21,348 nt of DNA from Saccoglossus kowalevskii (lineage: Eukaryota; Hemichordata; Enteropneusta; Harrimaniidae), in assembly GCF_000003605.2 (NCBI RefSeq), contig NW_003113964.1:10658-32005 (forward strand), read 5' to 3'. The first letter of the stretch is position 1, and each line of letters starts with the position of its first letter. This document shows positions 19,501 through 21,348 of the stretch, piece by piece. The notes under the pieces were generated by a model. That model did no database searches and was not told the DNA's origin. It saw only the letters and a program-made list of their open reading frames with translations. Both the position numbers and the translations under genes were made by a program.

Positions 19501-19918
19501 CTGTAAAATACTTTATTTTAGCTGGAATAAATTTTCACTGAAAAGACTTTTTGGGTGTTTTGTATGGAATTTATTTTCACTGATTTTTGAGGAGTTGAAT
19601 GTAAAATATAGGAAAAAAAGTATATCCACTGGATTTTATTATAACTGAATTATTCCTTCAGCGAAAATAGCGAAAATTAATTCCAAGCGAAAATAAAGTA
19701 CTGTAAAATGACTAATTTTCACTGGGTTTAAATTTCACTGATTTACCATTTCAGGCATATTCAGTGGGTTTTAAATTCACGGTTTCGTCATTTAGATAAT
19801 GTGTTCTATGCTAAATTTTACATATTCACTGTGTTTTAATTTAGCGCATTTTTCCAGTCAGCGAAATAAGCTAAATTAAAACCCAGTGAATAATTACCCC
19901 CTTTACAGTATTTTACAG
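19501..19918 (+). mobile_element. MITE family A, interrupted by MITE B
   Basis: Starts CTGTAAAATACTTTATTTT and ends, after the inserted element, TTTTACAG; TA flanks both ends (19499-19500 and 19919-19920). Ignoring 19701-19910, the right end is the reverse complement of the left over at least 19 bases, and imperfectly for some 20 more (GGAAT..AATTTTC.CTGA). Without the insert it is about 208 bp, nearly the same length as MITE B, and shares the CTGTAAAA tip with it. The same transposase may therefore have mobilised both. No coding capacity. Confidence 0.85.
19701..19908 (+). mobile_element. MITE family B, copy 2, nested in MITE A
   Basis: A 208-bp element nearly identical to 10003-10211 and in the same orientation. 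It is flanked by TA at 19699-19700 and 19909-19910. It sits within the right terminal repeat of MITE A, at a TA eight bases from that element's outer tip, so it inserted after MITE A. The high identity of the two B copies indicates recent movement compared with the palindromic MITEs. Confidence 0.9.
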
Positions 19919-19920
19919 TA

Positions 19921-20890
19921 CACTGTGCTTGTGCTCTTTATGATTTAACCTATCTTCCCTTGTTAATAAAATGGTTGAGTCCATTTAAGTTGGATATATA
20001 AATTGACTGTGTGTGTACAGTGCATGTTGGTGTCCAGGTCAGCTGAAATGTTTTCATATTTACTGTGTATTGTTAACCACTTGGACTTTCTGCACACCTC
20101 TGAAATACCTTAGTAAGTAATGACTCAAACATATTACAAAAATTAGATTCATTTCTTGATCCTGTCAACTGTATGCCATTATAGTGGTGTAGATACAAAA
20201 ATGTACATCTAAGTTACGGGCATGTGATTTTTTTTTTAAATTATTAATTTTATCATCAATTATATGTTTAAGAATATTCAAGCAAATTACATAATTTACT
20301 TTTGAGATAACCTAATTGGAATTTATATTATAATGACAAAAGTCAGCAGTCACATTCTACATATAAATCTTGTAATATCCTGTCTGTCTGTATATTTATA
20401 TAGCAAAAGCATGTCACTTCCTTGTAATCTACGACTTGCCTAGTTTTAAAACTGCAAAACGTGTTGTTTTTGTTTTGTTTTAATTATTAGCCAATCTAAC
20501 CAATGTGAAAATGTTAAAAAGTTTGTTTGGAATAATTAACAGTAATAATGTGTTAATTATTGCATTGAAATGTTACGTTCTCACTTACATTTTTAATTAA
20601 CTTTCAAATAACTATTTATTATTGGTAGTATCTGTTAGAAAACAGTCGTCACACCTGCCATGCTTACTATGGGTCACATACGATGTACATTTGTCTGCAT
20701 GCAATGTTGTTTAGTCCACTGTGGTACTTTATATACAAGAAGTATAAATGGTAAATTCTACTACACTAATATCACATTACAAGTGTATTGTGAAAATATA
20801 ATCAAAACACAATTCAATTAATATATATGAGCATTATTAACTTTTTTATATATGTACAACTTCATGCTGTGGAAGACTAAAACAATGTCA
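19921..20890. other. Non-coding stretch, no feature recognised
   Basis: AT-rich, with no gene. It holds the diverged match (20032-20058) to 12765-12792 noted above. Confidence 0.45.
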
Positions 20891-20906
20891 CATTAATTTG
20901 CACTGA

Positions 20907-20996
20907 ATCACAAACAATGATGACATCATTTGCAATGAAACACAAATAATGATGACATCATTTGCAATGAAACACAAATAATGATGACATCATTTT
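20907..20996 (+). repeat. 32-bp tandem array with CRE-like palindromes
   Basis: The palindrome ATGATGACATCAT starts at 20917, 20949 and 20981, exactly 32 bp apart, separated by TTGCAATGAAACACAAATA-type sequence. Each copy contains TGACATCA, one base from the cAMP response element TGACGTCA. Diverged flanking versions (CTGAATCACAAAC) occur on both sides, near 20903 and 21024. Confidence 0.85.
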
Positions 20997-21159
20997 CATA
21001 GAAACAAAATTAGTGATTTGTACTGAATCACAAACTGAAATGATGAAGAACATAATCTCGTTGATTTTGCTTTCACCCTTGAGATGGTCCAAATATTTGC
21101 ATGTGATGTTATTATACAATCTGAACTGCTGGTGAAATGGACATCAATATTGTATACTA

Positions 21160-21348
21160 TTGTTGAGGTATTGGCGAGACTTCAGAGCATGCATAGGCAT
21201 ATTGTAAAGGTATTGGCCAGACTTCAGAGCATGCATGCACAGGCATATTGTAGAGGTATTGACTAGACTTCATAACATGCATAGGCATATTGTAGAGGTA
21301 TTGGCTAGACCTCATAGCATGCATAGGCATATTGTGGAGGTATTGGCT
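21160..21348 (+). repeat. 42-bp minisatellite running off the window
   Basis: AGGTATTG starts at 21166, 21208, 21254, 21296 and 21338. Each unit carries AGACTTCAGAGCATGCAT and AGGCATATTGTAG or close variants. Spacing is 42 bp except for one unit of 46, caused by an extra TGCA. At least four units are present, and the array is cut by the window end. The 4-bp insertion argues against it being a coding repeat, although 42 is a multiple of three. Confidence 0.9.

Noticed and set aside
20907-21348. Tandem repeats at the right end considered as a CRISPR array
   Set aside because: The units are continuous tandem copies with no unique spacers between conserved repeats, and the context is eukaryotic.

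Overview
This window looks like nuclear DNA from a marine invertebrate, most likely a lophotrochozoan such as a mollusc. It is strongly AT-rich, has no long open frames, carries GT-AG splice signals, and is full of decayed LINEs, TA-flanked MITEs and a Helentron-like element with tandem repeats of about 157 bp. That last element type is well known in bivalves, but the taxon remains an inference. No rRNA, tRNA, CRISPR array or prokaryotic operon was seen.

One real gene can be argued for. A CpG-rich patch at about 2560-3353 contains ETS-like and CCAAT motifs and looks like a promoter. It is followed by two small coding exons on the + strand (3354-3381 and 3650-3687). Spliced, they give a 22-residue N terminus that starts MGNSVMKNH and ends KAVFQ. 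This resembles the N-myristoylated start of the leucine-rich-repeat protein LRRC57. No leucine-rich-repeat exon was found downstream, so everything from 3688 to the end of the window is best read as one very long intron. On the - strand, a strong splice donor at 3012/3013 suggests a divergent transcript sharing the promoter.

The rest is transposable elements and simple repeats. 919-2190 is a 5'-truncated LINE 3' end. 5806-7665 is a second LINE of the same family, with its reverse-transcriptase part inverted relative to its 3' end, as twin priming produces. 4104-4526 and 11836-12218 are two copies, in opposite orientation, of a roughly 0.4-kb MITE that ends in a large palindrome. 10003-10211 and 19701-19908 are nearly identical 208-209-bp MITEs, and the second is inserted inside another MITE (19501-19918). 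13027-14240 is the Helentron-like element. The right end holds a 20-bp duplication, a 32-bp array carrying CRE-like palindromes, and a 42-bp minisatellite that runs off the window. The long stretches between these show no gene that I can support.
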